From Streptomyces mutabilis (GTDB lineage Bacteria > Actinomycetota > Actinomycetes > Streptomycetales > Streptomycetaceae), in contig NZ_BMTT01000002.1 of assembly GCF_014649815.1 (NCBI RefSeq), positions 682,001 to 746,000 of the forward strand: a stretch of 64,000 bases of DNA, given 5' to 3'. Made by a program: the position numbers and the translations under genes. Within the stretch, counting starts at the first letter, position 1, and every line of letters starts with the position of its first letter. Positions 24,605-32,932 of this stretch are shown in pieces. The notes under the pieces were generated by a model. The model ran no database searches. It was not told the DNA's origin and was given only the letters and a program-made list of their open reading frames with translations.

Positions 24605-25317
24605 GGGCGCTCCCTCAGCTCGCGCCACAAGAAGGGGAGCACCGCGAGGACCCGTTCGCCCGGTGCGGCCGGGATCGCCGGTTCGAGCTGGGCGGGGTTG
24701 GTGGCGATCTGCCGGTGGGTGAGCATGACGCCCTTGGGGGTGCCGGTGGTGCCGGAGGAGTACGGCAGGGCGGCGACGTCCTCGGCGGGGTCGATGGCGA
24801 CGGACGGTTCGGGGGCGGTGGAGGCGGACGGTTCGGGGGCGGTGGAGGCGAGCATGTCGATGAGCGAGCGGTGGCCCGGCGCGCTGTCGCAGACGAGGAT
24901 CTCCTGGACGCCGCCCGCGAGTCCGGCGGCCCGCCGGGCGGTGTCCAGCAGGGGCGAGAGGGTGACGATCCAGCGGGCCGCGCAGTCCTCCAGTTGCTTG
25001 CCGAACTCCTCCGCCGTGGCGAGCGGGTGCACGGTGGTGACCGAGGCTCCCGCGCGGGTGGCGGCGTGGAAGGCGAGCGGGAAGGCGACCGTGTTGGGGC
25101 TGTGCAGCGCGAGGACGTCGCCCTCGCGGACGCCGGCCTCGGCGAGACCGGCGGCGACGCGCCGGTGGAACCTGTCCACCTGCTCGTCGGTGAGGGTGGT
25201 GCCGTCGGCGCCGTCGATCAGCGCCGGGGTGTCCCCGTACTCGGCGGCCCGGCCGAGCACGGCCTCGTGGATGGGCAGGTCGACGGGCGGGACGTCTGCG
25301 TACTCGCTGCGGGACAC
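24601..25317 (-). CDS. 4-coumarate/cinnamate:CoA ligase-like protein with a large internal in-frame deletion
   Basis: 238 residues versus about 520 in the family. Residues 1-228 are a normal ANL-superfamily N-terminus, including the AMP/phosphate loop YSSGTTGTPKGVMLTH and ending GERVLAVLPF. Then the sequence jumps to LWRELRERP and stops. That ending corresponds to the extreme C-terminus of such ligases (K-I-L-R-R-E-L-R-E-R). About 280 codons are missing, including the adenylate-binding motifs A5-A8 and the catalytic C-terminal lysine, so ligase activity should be absent. Reading frame, GGAGGATCC ribosome site and GTGA coupling to the next gene are kept. In S. coelicolor the gene at this position (SCO4383) encodes an active cinnamate:CoA ligase, from memory. 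Confidence 0.85.
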   Translation of the reverse strand: MSRSEYADVPPVDLPIHEAVLGRAAEYGDTPALIDGADGTTLTDEQVDRFHRRVAAGLAEAGVREGDVLALHSPNTVAFPLAFHAATRAGASVTTVHPLATAEEFGKQLEDCAARWIVTLSPLLDTARRAAGLAGGVQEILVCDSAPGHRSLIDMLASTAPEPSASTAPEPSVAIDPAEDVAALPYSSGTTGTPKGVMLTHRQIATNPAQLEPAIPAAPGERVLAVLPFLWRELRERP

Positions 25318-25345
25318 GGATCCTCCAACAGGTCCAGAACGCGGT

Positions 25346-26485
25346 CTAGTACGACTTGGGCAGGCCCAGGGTCTGGTGGGAGACGTAGTTGAGGATCATC
25401 TCCCTGCTCACCGGGGCGATGCGGGCCACGCGCGAGGCCGTGATCAGGTGGGCGAGCCCGAACTCGCGGGTGAGGCCGTTGCCGCCGAGGGTGTGCACGG
25501 CCTGGTCGACGGCCTTCACGCAGGCCTCCCCCGCGGCGTACTTGGCCATGTTGGCGGCCTCACCGGCACCCGTGTCGTCACCGGCGTCGTAGAGGTGGGC
25601 GGCCTTCTGTGTCATCAGGCGGGCCAGTTCGAGGTCGATGTGGGCCTGGGCGAGGGGGTGGGCGATGGCCTGGTGGGCGCCGATGGGGGTCTTCCAGACG
25701 GTGCGCTCACGGGCGTACTCCAGGGCGCGGGAAAGCGCGTATCGGCCCATGCCGATGCCGAACGCCGCGGTCATGATGCGCTCGGGGTTGAGCCCGGCGA
25801 AGAGCTGGAGGAGCCCCGCGTCCTCGTCGCCGACGAGGGCTTCGGCGGGCAGCCGTACGTCGTCGAGGGTCAGCTCGAACTGTTTCTCCGCGGCGTTCAG
25901 TTCCATGTCGAGCTGTCGGCGCTCGAAGCCGGGGGTGTCGCGGGGGACGATGAACAGGCAGGGCTTGAGCCTGCCGGTGCGGGCGTCCTCGGTGCGGCCG
26001 ACTATGAGGGTGGCGTCGGCGATGTCGACGCCGCTGATGAAGACCTTGCGGCCGGTCAGGAGCCAGTCGGTGCCGTCGCGGCGGGCGGTGGTGGTGATCC
26101 GGTGGCTGTTGGAGCCCGCGTCGGGTTCGGTGATCCCGAACGCCATCAGGCGGGTGCCGTCGGCGAGGGACGGGAGCCAGTCCCGCTTCTGGGCGTCGGT
26201 GCCGAAACGGGAGATGACGGTGCCGCAGATCGCCGGGGAGACGATCATCATGAGCAGGGGGTTGCCGGCGGCGCCCATCTCCTCCAGGACCAGGGAGAGT
26301 TCGGTGATGCCGCCGCCGCCTCCTCCGTAGGTCTCGGGGAGGTTGACGCCGATGTAGCCGAGCTTGGCGGCTTCCTGCCACAACTGCCGGTTGTCGGTGT
26401 CGAGGGTGCGGGGGTGGTTCTTGGCGAAGGTGGCTACCGCTTCGCGGAGGGACTTGTGCTCTTCGGATTCCATGAGGGTGGTCAC
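25346..26485 (-). CDS. Acyl-CoA dehydrogenase
   Basis: 379 residues. FAD-dependent alpha,beta-dehydrogenation of acyl-CoA. Family signatures are visible: GVNLPETYGGGGGG, AFGITEPDAGSNSHRI (FAD/substrate loop), TGRKVFISG, and GGNGLTREFGLAHLITASRVARIAPVSRE near the C-terminus. The GTG at 26485 is chosen for the AAGGAG 7 nt upstream; an ATG at 26473 is possible. It is 28 bp upstream of the truncated CoA ligase gene and belongs to the catabolic operon. Confidence 0.93.
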   Translation of the reverse strand: MTTLMESEEHKSLREAVATFAKNHPRTLDTDNRQLWQEAAKLGYIGVNLPETYGGGGGGITELSLVLEEMGAAGNPLLMMIVSPAICGTVISRFGTDAQKRDWLPSLADGTRLMAFGITEPDAGSNSHRITTTARRDGTDWLLTGRKVFISGVDIADATLIVGRTEDARTGRLKPCLFIVPRDTPGFERRQLDMELNAAEKQFELTLDDVRLPAEALVGDEDAGLLQLFAGLNPERIMTAAFGIGMGRYALSRALEYARERTVWKTPIGAHQAIAHPLAQAHIDLELARLMTQKAAHLYDAGDDTGAGEAANMAKYAAGEACVKAVDQAVHTLGGNGLTREFGLAHLITASRVARIAPVSREMILNYVSHQTLGLPKSY

Positions 26486-26520
26486 TGTGCTCCTTCGGGT
26501 GCGGGTTCGTCGTGCCTGTT

Positions 26521-26567
26521 CGCGCCCACGCGGCGGAGCCGCATATTCGACGCGGCCCCGCCCCCCT
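26521..26567. repeat. Dispersed intergenic GC-rich repeat, copy 2
   Basis: CGCGCCCACGCGGCGGAGCC followed by GCATATTCGACGCGGCCCCG aligns with copy 1 at 12718-12777 (both have CGCGGCGGAGCCGCA and GCCCCGC). It sits between the biotin carboxylase stop and the acyl-CoA dehydrogenase start, inside the operon, and is not coding. Confidence 0.5.
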
Positions 26568-28413
26568 ATGCCTCCTGAACTACCGCCAGCAGAGAGCCGA
26601 CCGAGACCTGCTGACCGGGTACGGCCTTCAGTTCCGTCAGCGTGCCCGTGGCCGGGGCGGTGATCCGGTGTTCCATCTTCATCGCCTCCAGCCACAGGAG
26701 GGGCTGCCCGGCCCGGACGCTCGCGCCCTCCGTCAGGCCCTCCGCGACGCGGACGACCGTGCCGGGCATGGGAGCGAGGAGGGAGCCGGGGGCGTGCTGG
26801 GCGGTGAGGTCGGGGAAGCGGGGCAGGGCGGTGAGGGTGGTGGTGTTGACGTGGACCCGGTCATCGCCGTAGCGGGCGACGTCGTAGCGGCGCCGTACGC
26901 CGTCGGATTCGAGGACGACGAGGCGGGCGTCGGCGTGGACGACGCGTACGCCGTCCGCGGTGAGGCCGGCGCGGGTGTGGCGGTAGCGGACCTCGTGTTC
27001 CTCGCCCGCCATGGTGTACCGCTTGACCTGGGGCTGTGACGGGACGTTCCGCCAGCCGCCCCCGAACCGGGAGCGGCCGTGGGCGTCGGCGAGGGCGGCG
27101 GCCAGGGGCGCGAGGGGGTCCGGGGCGGGTGACGTCAGGTCGGCCAGGTGGCGGTCGTAGAAGCCGGTGTCCATGCGGGCGGACGTGAACTCCTCGTGCC
27201 GCAGGGATCGTACGAGAAGGTCCCGGTTGGTGACCGGGCCGTGGATCGCCGCCCGTTCCAGGGCGCCTGCGAGGCGGCGGACGGCCTCCGCGCGGGTGGG
27301 CGCGTGGGCGACCGCCTTGGCGAGCATCGGGTCGTAGTGGACGCCGATGTCGTCGCCGTCGGTGTGACCGGTGTCCAGGCGGATGCCGTCGGGGACGGCG
27401 AGGCGGTGCAGACGGCCGGTCTGCGGGGCCCAGCCGTTCGCCGGGTCCTCGGCGTACAGGCGGGCCTCGACGGCGTGGCCGCGCGCGTGCGGGGGGTCGG
27501 CCTCCAGGGCGTGGCCCTCGGCGACCCGCAGCTGGAGGGCGACGAGGTCGACGCCGAAGACCTCCTCCGTGACGGGGTGTTCGACCTGGAGGCGGGTGTT
27601 CATCTCCAGGAAGTGCGCCCTGCCGTCGGCGACCAGGAACTCGACGGTCCCGGCGCCGGCGTAGCCGACCGCGCGGGCGGCGCGGACGGCCTGCCCGTAC
27701 AGGTCCTGGGTGAGCGAGGCGCTCAGGCCCGGTGCGGGGGCCTCCTCGATGACCTTCTGGTGGCGGCGCTGGAGGGAGCAGTCGCGGGTGCCGAGCGTCC
27801 ACACCGTGCCGTGGGTGTCGGCGAGGACCTGCACCTCGACGTGGCGGCCACCCTCCACATAGGGCTCGACGAACACCTCGCCGTCGCCGAAGGCGCTCGC
27901 GGCCTCCGCGCGGGCGGCGGTCAGTGCGGCGTCGAGGTCGGCGAGGCGCCGTACGACCCGCATGCCGCGTCCGCCGCCGCCGGCCGCGGCCTTCACCAGC
28001 ACCGGCAGGTCGGTCTCGGTGACGTCGGTGAGGGGCGCTATGCCCATCAGTTCCTTGGCGCGGGTCTTGGACGCCATCGCCTCGATCGCCTCCGGCGGCG
28101 GCCCGATCCAGGTCAGGCCGGCGTCGGTGACGGCGCGCGCGAAGTCGGCGTTCTCGGAGAGGAAGCCGTAGCCGGGGTGGACGGCGTCGGCGCCGGCGGC
28201 GGTCGCCGCCTTCACGATCAGGTCGCCGCGCAGATAGGTGTCGGCGGAGGCGGCGCCCGGCAGCCGCACCGCCGCGTCGGCCACGCGCGCGTGCAGGGCG
28301 TTCTCGTCCGCGTCCGAGTGCACGGCGACCGTCCGGATGCCCGACTCGCGGCAGGTGCGGAAGACGCGGCAGGCGATCTCGCCCCGGTTGGCGACGAGGA
28401 CAGTGCTGATCAC
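26566..28413 (-). CDS. Acyl-CoA carboxylase biotin carboxylase/BCCP (alpha) subunit
   Basis: 615 residues. Biotin carboxylase domain about 1-445 (VLVANRGEIACRVFRTCRE, ATP-grasp loop KAAAGGGGRGMRVV, HVEVQVLAD, FLEMNTRLQVEHPVTEE), linker, and a C-terminal biotinyl domain with the biotin-accepting Lys in EAMKMEH near residue 583. Carboxylates the biotin that the downstream-acting carboxyltransferase uses. GTG start at 28413 with GAGGGA upstream; 10 bp after the carboxyltransferase stop. Substrate is likely a branched or isoprenoid acyl-CoA given the AtuA-like neighbour, but acetyl- or propionyl-CoA cannot be excluded. Confidence 0.94.
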   Translation of the reverse strand: MISTVLVANRGEIACRVFRTCRESGIRTVAVHSDADENALHARVADAAVRLPGAASADTYLRGDLIVKAATAAGADAVHPGYGFLSENADFARAVTDAGLTWIGPPPEAIEAMASKTRAKELMGIAPLTDVTETDLPVLVKAAAGGGGRGMRVVRRLADLDAALTAARAEAASAFGDGEVFVEPYVEGGRHVEVQVLADTHGTVWTLGTRDCSLQRRHQKVIEEAPAPGLSASLTQDLYGQAVRAARAVGYAGAGTVEFLVADGRAHFLEMNTRLQVEHPVTEEVFGVDLVALQLRVAEGHALEADPPHARGHAVEARLYAEDPANGWAPQTGRLHRLAVPDGIRLDTGHTDGDDIGVHYDPMLAKAVAHAPTRAEAVRRLAGALERAAIHGPVTNRDLLVRSLRHEEFTSARMDTGFYDRHLADLTSPAPDPLAPLAAALADAHGRSRFGGGWRNVPSQPQVKRYTMAGEEHEVRYRHTRAGLTADGVRVVHADARLVVLESDGVRRRYDVARYGDDRVHVNTTTLTALPRFPDLTAQHAPGSLLAPMPGTVVRVAEGLTEGASVRAGQPLLWLEAMKMEHRITAPATGTLTELKAVPGQQVSVGSLLAVVQEA

Positions 28414-28423
28414 AATGGGTCCC

Positions 28424-30022
28424 TCACATCCGGAAGACGCCGAAGCCACCGCGTGCGCCCTCGTAGGGTGCGGTGTGGACGGCGGACAGGCACAGGCCGA
28501 GGACGGTTCGGGTGTCGCGCGGGTCGATGACGCCGTCGTCGTGGAGCCTCCCGGACAGGAACATCGGCAGCGACTCGGACTCGATCTGCTGCTCCACCAT
28601 GGCGCGCAGCGCGGCGTCGCCCTCGTCGTCGTACGGCTGTCCCTTCGCGGCGGCCGACTGGCGGGCCACGATGGAGAGCACGCCGGCGAGCTGCTGCGGG
28701 CCCATGACGGCGGACTTGGCACTGGGCCAGGCGAACAGGAAGCGGGGGTCGTAGGCGCGGCCGCACATGCCGTAGTGTCCGGCGCCGTAGGAGGCGCCCA
28801 GGAGGACGGAGAGGTGGGGCACGCGGCTGTTGCTGACCGCGTTGATCATCATCGCGCCGTGCTTGATGATGCCGCCCTGCTCGTACTCCCTGCCGACCAT
28901 GTAGCCGGTGGTGTTGTGCAGGAAGAGGAGCGGGATGTCGCGCTGGTTGGCGAGCTGGATGAACTGGGCGGCCTTCTGCGACTCCTCGCTGAACAGCACC
29001 CCCCGGGCGTTGGCGAGGATGCCCACCGGATAGCCGTGCAGGCTCGCCCAGCCGGTCGTCAGGCTCGTCCCGTACAGCGGCTTGAACTCGTCGAAGTCGG
29101 AGGCGTCGACGATCCGGGCGATGACCTCGCGCGGGTCGAAGGGGGCCTTGAGGTCGCCGGGGACGATGCCGAGCAGGTCCTCCGGGTCGTACTTCGGTTG
29201 CTCGGCGAGCGGCGGATCGGGGTACGCCTTGCGGTGGTTGAGCCGGGCGACGACGCGGCGGGCCTGGCGGATCGCGTCGGGCTCGTCGACGGCGAAGTGG
29301 TCGGCCAGTCCCGAGGTGCGGGCGTGCATCTCGGCTCCGCCCAGTGACTCGTCGTCGCTCTCCTCGCCGGTCGCCATCCTGACCAGCGGCGGCCCGCCGA
29401 GGAAGACCTTCGCCCGTTCCTTGACCATGATCACGTGGTCGGACATGCCGGGGATGTAGGCGCCCCCGGCCGTGGAGTTGCCGAAGACGACGGCGATCGT
29501 CGGGATGCCGGCCGCGGACAGCCGGGTGAGGTCGCGGAAGATCGCGCCGCCGGGGATGAAGATCTCCTTCTGCGACGGCAGGTCGGCGCCGCCGGACTCG
29601 ACCAGGCTGACGCAGGGCAGCCGGTTGGCGAGGGCGATGTCGTCGGCGCGCAGTGCCTTCTTCAGCGACCAGGGGTTACTGGCGCCCCCGCGCACGGTCG
29701 GGTCGTTGGCGGTGATCAGGCACTCGACGCCCTCGACGACGCCGATGCCGGTGACGAGGGAGGCGCCCACGGTGTACTCGCTCCCCCAGGCCGCCAGCGG
29801 CGACAGCTCCAGGAAGGGCGTGTCGGGGTCGAGGAGCAGTTCGATGCGCTCGCGGGCGAGGAGCTTGCCGCGCTTTCGGTGCCGGGCGACGTACTTCTCA
29901 CCGCCGCCCGCGAGGGCCTTGGCGTGCTCGGCGTCCAGGTCGGCGAGCTTGGCGAGCATCGCCTCGCGGTTGGCCCGGTGGTCGGGGGCGGCGGGGTCCA
30001 GGGCGGAGGGCAGGACGGTCAC
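28424..30022 (-). CDS. Acyl-CoA carboxylase carboxyltransferase (beta) subunit
   Basis: 532 residues, the two-crotonase-fold carboxyltransferase. The N-terminal half has RKRGKLLARERIELLLDP and FGNSTAGGAYIPGMSDH; the C-terminal half has TGWASLHGYPVGILAN, FLHNTTGYMVGREYEQGGI and GASYGAGHYGMCGRAYDPRF. The latter pattern is more like methylcrotonyl- and geranyl-CoA carboxylase beta subunits than propionyl-CoA carboxylases. GTG at 30022 overlaps the AtuA-like stop (GTGA). Works with the alpha subunit encoded downstream. Confidence 0.94.
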   Translation of the reverse strand: MTVLPSALDPAAPDHRANREAMLAKLADLDAEHAKALAGGGEKYVARHRKRGKLLARERIELLLDPDTPFLELSPLAAWGSEYTVGASLVTGIGVVEGVECLITANDPTVRGGASNPWSLKKALRADDIALANRLPCVSLVESGGADLPSQKEIFIPGGAIFRDLTRLSAAGIPTIAVVFGNSTAGGAYIPGMSDHVIMVKERAKVFLGGPPLVRMATGEESDDESLGGAEMHARTSGLADHFAVDEPDAIRQARRVVARLNHRKAYPDPPLAEQPKYDPEDLLGIVPGDLKAPFDPREVIARIVDASDFDEFKPLYGTSLTTGWASLHGYPVGILANARGVLFSEESQKAAQFIQLANQRDIPLLFLHNTTGYMVGREYEQGGIIKHGAMMINAVSNSRVPHLSVLLGASYGAGHYGMCGRAYDPRFLFAWPSAKSAVMGPQQLAGVLSIVARQSAAAKGQPYDDEGDAALRAMVEQQIESESLPMFLSGRLHDDGVIDPRDTRTVLGLCLSAVHTAPYEGARGGFGVFRM

Positions 30023-31689
30023 AGCAGGGCCTCCGGTATGTCCAGGTGCCGGGCGCGCAGCCATTCGCCGAGCGCCTTGGCCTGCGGGTCGAATCGGGCC
30101 CGTGCGGCGACGCCCTCGCCGAGGAGGCCCTCGACGACGAAGTTCAGGGCGCGCAGGCCGGGGAGGGCGTGCCGGGTGACGGGCAGGTCGCGGGCCTCGG
30201 GGATCAGCTCGCGGAAGCGGTCGGCGGTCAGTTCGTGCGCGAGCCACCGCCAGGCCTCCTCCGTCCGCGCCCAGACGCCGACGTTGGCGTCCCCGCCCTT
30301 GTCGCCGCTGCGGGCACCGGCGACGAGGCCGAGGGGTGCGCGGCGGGTGGGGCCGGGCGGGAGCGGTGGCGGCGGAGGTGGTTCCGGTACGGCTTCGAGT
30401 ACGGCCGTGTCCTTCGCGGGCGCCACCGGCACCCGGCGTCCGTCGTGCAGGACGGCCACGTGGTCCACGGCGTCCTGCGGGACGTGGACGGCCTCGAAGA
30501 CGCCGTACGGGGCGCCCTTGGCCGGAGGGGCCAGGACGTGGAAGCCGGGGTAGCTGGACAGGGCCAGTTCGACGGCGGCTCCGCTCAGCGCCCGGCCGGC
30601 CTTCTCCGGGTCGGGGTCGCGTACGACGAGCCGCAGCAGGGCACTGGCCGTCTCCTCGGTGGGCGCGTCGGGCCGGTCGGTGCGGACGAGGTCCCAGCGG
30701 ACGTCGGCGACCTCACCGAGGGCGGGCTCCATCTGGGCGCGGACCAGCGCGGCCTTGGCCTCGACGCCGAGTCCGGTCAGGACGAAGGCGACCTCGTTGC
30801 GGAAGCCGCCGAGCCGGTTGAGGCCGACCTTGAGCGTGGGCGGCGGCGCCTCGCCCCGCACGCCGTCGATCCGTACGCGGTCGGGCCCGTCCTGGGTGAG
30901 CCGTACGGTGTCCAGCCGGGCGGTGACGTCGGGGCCCGCGTACCGGGCGCCGCTCGTCTCGTACAGCAGTTGGGCGGTCACCGTGCCGATGTCGACGAAG
31001 CCGCCGGTGCCGTCGTGCTTGGTGACGACGCAGCTCCCGTCGGCGTGCACTTCGGCGAGCGGGAAGCCCGGCCGCCGTACGTCACCGTCCCGGAAGAACG
31101 CGTAGTTGCCGCCGGTCGCCTGCGCCCCGCACTCCAGCACGTGCCCGGCGACGACCGCGCCCGCCAGCCGGTCGTACTCCGCCGGCTGCCACCCGAAGTG
31201 CGCGGCGGCGGGCCCGGTGACCAGCGCGGCGTCGGTCACCCGCCCGGTGACGACCACGTCGGCGCCCGCGCGCAGGCACTCGGCGATGCCGAAGCCGCCG
31301 AGGTAGGCGTGCGCGGCCAGCGTCCCCGGATGGGCGGCGGTCAGGTCGTCGCCCTCGACGTGCGCGACCCGCACGGGGATGCCGAGCCGGTCGGCCAGCG
31401 CCCGTACGGCGTCGGCGAGTCCGGACGGGTTGAGCCCGCCGGCGTTGGCGACGGTCTTCACACCCCGCTCGTGGGCGAGGCCGAGGCACTCCTCCAGCTG
31501 CCGCAGGAAGGTGCGCGCGTACCCGGCGTCCGGATTCTTCAGCCGGTCGCGGCCGAGGACGAGCATGGTGAGTTCGGCGAGGTAGTCGCCGGTGAGGACG
31601 TCCAGGGGGCCACCGGTGAGCATCTCGCGCACGGCGTCGAAGCGGTCGCCGTAGAAGCCGGAGGCGTTGCCGATGCGGAGCACGCTCAC
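30019..31689 (-). CDS. AtuA-like (DUF1446) protein, acyclic terpene utilisation family
   Basis: 556 residues. Residues 1-445 match the AtuA/DUF1446 domain ([62 protein letters not shown]), and the C-terminal about 110 residues match the AtuA C-terminal domain ([18 protein letters not shown]). AtuA is required for citronellol/geraniol breakdown in Pseudomonas, where it works beside geranyl-CoA carboxylase; its biochemical role is not settled. GTG start at 31689 overlaps the upstream stop (GTGA). A polyproline run ([13 protein letters not shown]) links the domains. Confidence 0.9.
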   Translation of the reverse strand: MSVLRIGNASGFYGDRFDAVREMLTGGPLDVLTGDYLAELTMLVLGRDRLKNPDAGYARTFLRQLEECLGLAHERGVKTVANAGGLNPSGLADAVRALADRLGIPVRVAHVEGDDLTAAHPGTLAAHAYLGGFGIAECLRAGADVVVTGRVTDAALVTGPAAAHFGWQPAEYDRLAGAVVAGHVLECGAQATGGNYAFFRDGDVRRPGFPLAEVHADGSCVVTKHDGTGGFVDIGTVTAQLLYETSGARYAGPDVTARLDTVRLTQDGPDRVRIDGVRGEAPPPTLKVGLNRLGGFRNEVAFVLTGLGVEAKAALVRAQMEPALGEVADVRWDLVRTDRPDAPTEETASALLRLVVRDPDPEKAGRALSGAAVELALSSYPGFHVLAPPAKGAPYGVFEAVHVPQDAVDHVAVLHDGRRVPVAPAKDTAVLEAVPEPPPPPPLPPGPTRRAPLGLVAGARSGDKGGDANVGVWARTEEAWRWLAHELTADRFRELIPEARDLPVTRHALPGLRALNFVVEGLLGEGVAARARFDPQAKALGEWLRARHLDIPEALL

Positions 31690-32480
31690 TGGTCGGTTCC
31701 CTTCGGCGGGCGTCCGGCTCCCGGCGGTCCGGCGAAGGCCTGGGCGATGTCCAGCCAGCGGTCGGCGTCCGGGCCCTCGGCGGTGAGGGCGAGGTCGGCG
31801 CGGTGGGCGCGCTGGGTGGCCAGGAGGCAGAAGTCGAGGGCGGGGCCGGTGACGCGCTGCGGGGCGTCCTCGGGGCCGTACGTCCACAGGTCGCCGCCGG
31901 GGCCGGTGAGTTCGACGCGGAACTGCTCGGCGGGCGGGGTGAGTCCGTGGGCGGCGTGGGCGAAGTCCCGGGCGCGGACGCCGATGCGGGCGATGTGCCG
32001 CAGGCGGGCGGTGGGCGGGCGCGTGACGCCGAGGGTGTCGGCGACGTCGAGGCCGTGGGCCCAGGTCTCCATCAGGCGGGCGGTGGCCATGGAGGCGGCG
32101 GCCATGGGCGGGCCGTACCAGGGGAAGCGGGCGCCGGGGGACGAGGCGCGCAGCGCCTTGTCGAGGGCGGCGCGTCCGTCCCGCCAGGTGGCCAGCAGCG
32201 TGGCGGGTTCCAGTCGGGCGCCCTCCTCGGCGCCGTCGTCGACGTACCGGTCGGGTGCGGCGAGGGCCTGCTCGACCAGGGCACCGAAGCCGTCCTCGTC
32301 GGTGACGGCGACCAGGGCGGCCCGGTCGGTCCAGGCCAGGTGTGCGATCTGATGGGCGATCGTCCAGCCGGGCGCGGGGGTGGCGAACCGCCACTCCTCG
32401 GGGCTCAACCGGGCGACCAGCGCGTCGAGTTCCTCGCTCTCCTCGCGCAGGTCGTCGATGACGGGCGTCGGGTCGGACAC
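31686..32480 (-). CDS. TIGR03084-family DinB/MDMPI-fold protein
   Basis: 264 residues. The mycothiol-dependent maleylpyruvate isomerase-like four-helix fold is shown by [20 protein letters not shown] (metal-binding His near 50) and [15 protein letters not shown] (His near 150), with a C-terminal SCP2-like strand region. TIGR03084 genes are regularly found next to AtuA-like and acyl-CoA carboxylase genes in actinobacteria, so a step in the same pathway is likely. The GTG at 32480 has AGGGGAG upstream; in-frame ATGs at 32531 and 32552 are less likely. First gene of the operon. Confidence 0.85.
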   Translation of the reverse strand: MSDPTPVIDDLREESEELDALVARLSPEEWRFATPAPGWTIAHQIAHLAWTDRAALVAVTDEDGFGALVEQALAAPDRYVDDGAEEGARLEPATLLATWRDGRAALDKALRASSPGARFPWYGPPMAAASMATARLMETWAHGLDVADTLGVTRPPTARLRHIARIGVRARDFAHAAHGLTPPAEQFRVELTGPGGDLWTYGPEDAPQRVTGPALDFCLLATQRAHRADLALTAEGPDADRWLDIAQAFAGPPGAGRPPKGTDQ

Positions 32481-32553
32481 GGGGCGCTCCCCTCGGGCAC
32501 GCGGCGTGCGGGGCGGTGTGAGGTGGAGCATGGCAGGGAGATCCAGAAACAAT

Positions 32554-32565
32554 CAAGCATGCTTG
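32554..32565. promoter_or_regulatory. Perfect 12-bp palindrome upstream of the catabolic operon, candidate TetR operator
   Basis: CAAGCATGCTTG lies 74 bp before the first start codon of the minus-strand operon, in a strikingly AT-rich island (AATTTTCAATG on one flank, TTGATTGTTT on the other) that should contain the promoter. Palindromes of this size and centre are typical of TetR-family operators of acyl-CoA catabolic operons. Confidence 0.55.
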
Positions 32566-32932
32566 CATTGAAAATTTCGCTTTCCGCTCCATCGGCACCC
32601 CCTCCCCGCGCCCGCGGCGCCCCCGATCCAGCGGCGCCCCGCCCCGGGCGCGGCCTCAACCCGCCGAACTGTCGGTACAGGTGGGGTACGCGCAGTCGTG
32701 GAAGTCACTCGACTGTTCCGGCAGCACCCGGCCGTGGACCGTCCCCCTCGCCACGGGCGGCACCTGGCGCAGCGGCCTGATCTCCTGCACCAAGTCGTCG
32801 CTGCACGGCACCGCGGTACAGGCGCAGGGCTGGGCGGCGAGCAGCGAGTGCTCCGCCCCGACCGCGTACAGCGGCACGGCGGCACGCGCGGGCGCGCCCG
32901 TGGCCCGCGCCACGGGGCCCACCGCCGACTTC
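32566..32932. other. Intergenic stretch without a supported gene
   Basis: This stretch lies between the operator of the catabolic operon and the 3' end of the kinase gene. A minus-strand frame ending at 32656 (last residues DFHDCAYPTCTDSSAG) and a plus-strand frame from 32681 are open, but neither has a ribosome site or a recognisable domain. The minus-strand frame could be a vestige of a protein once encoded after the kinase. No hairpin stands out. Confidence 0.4.
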
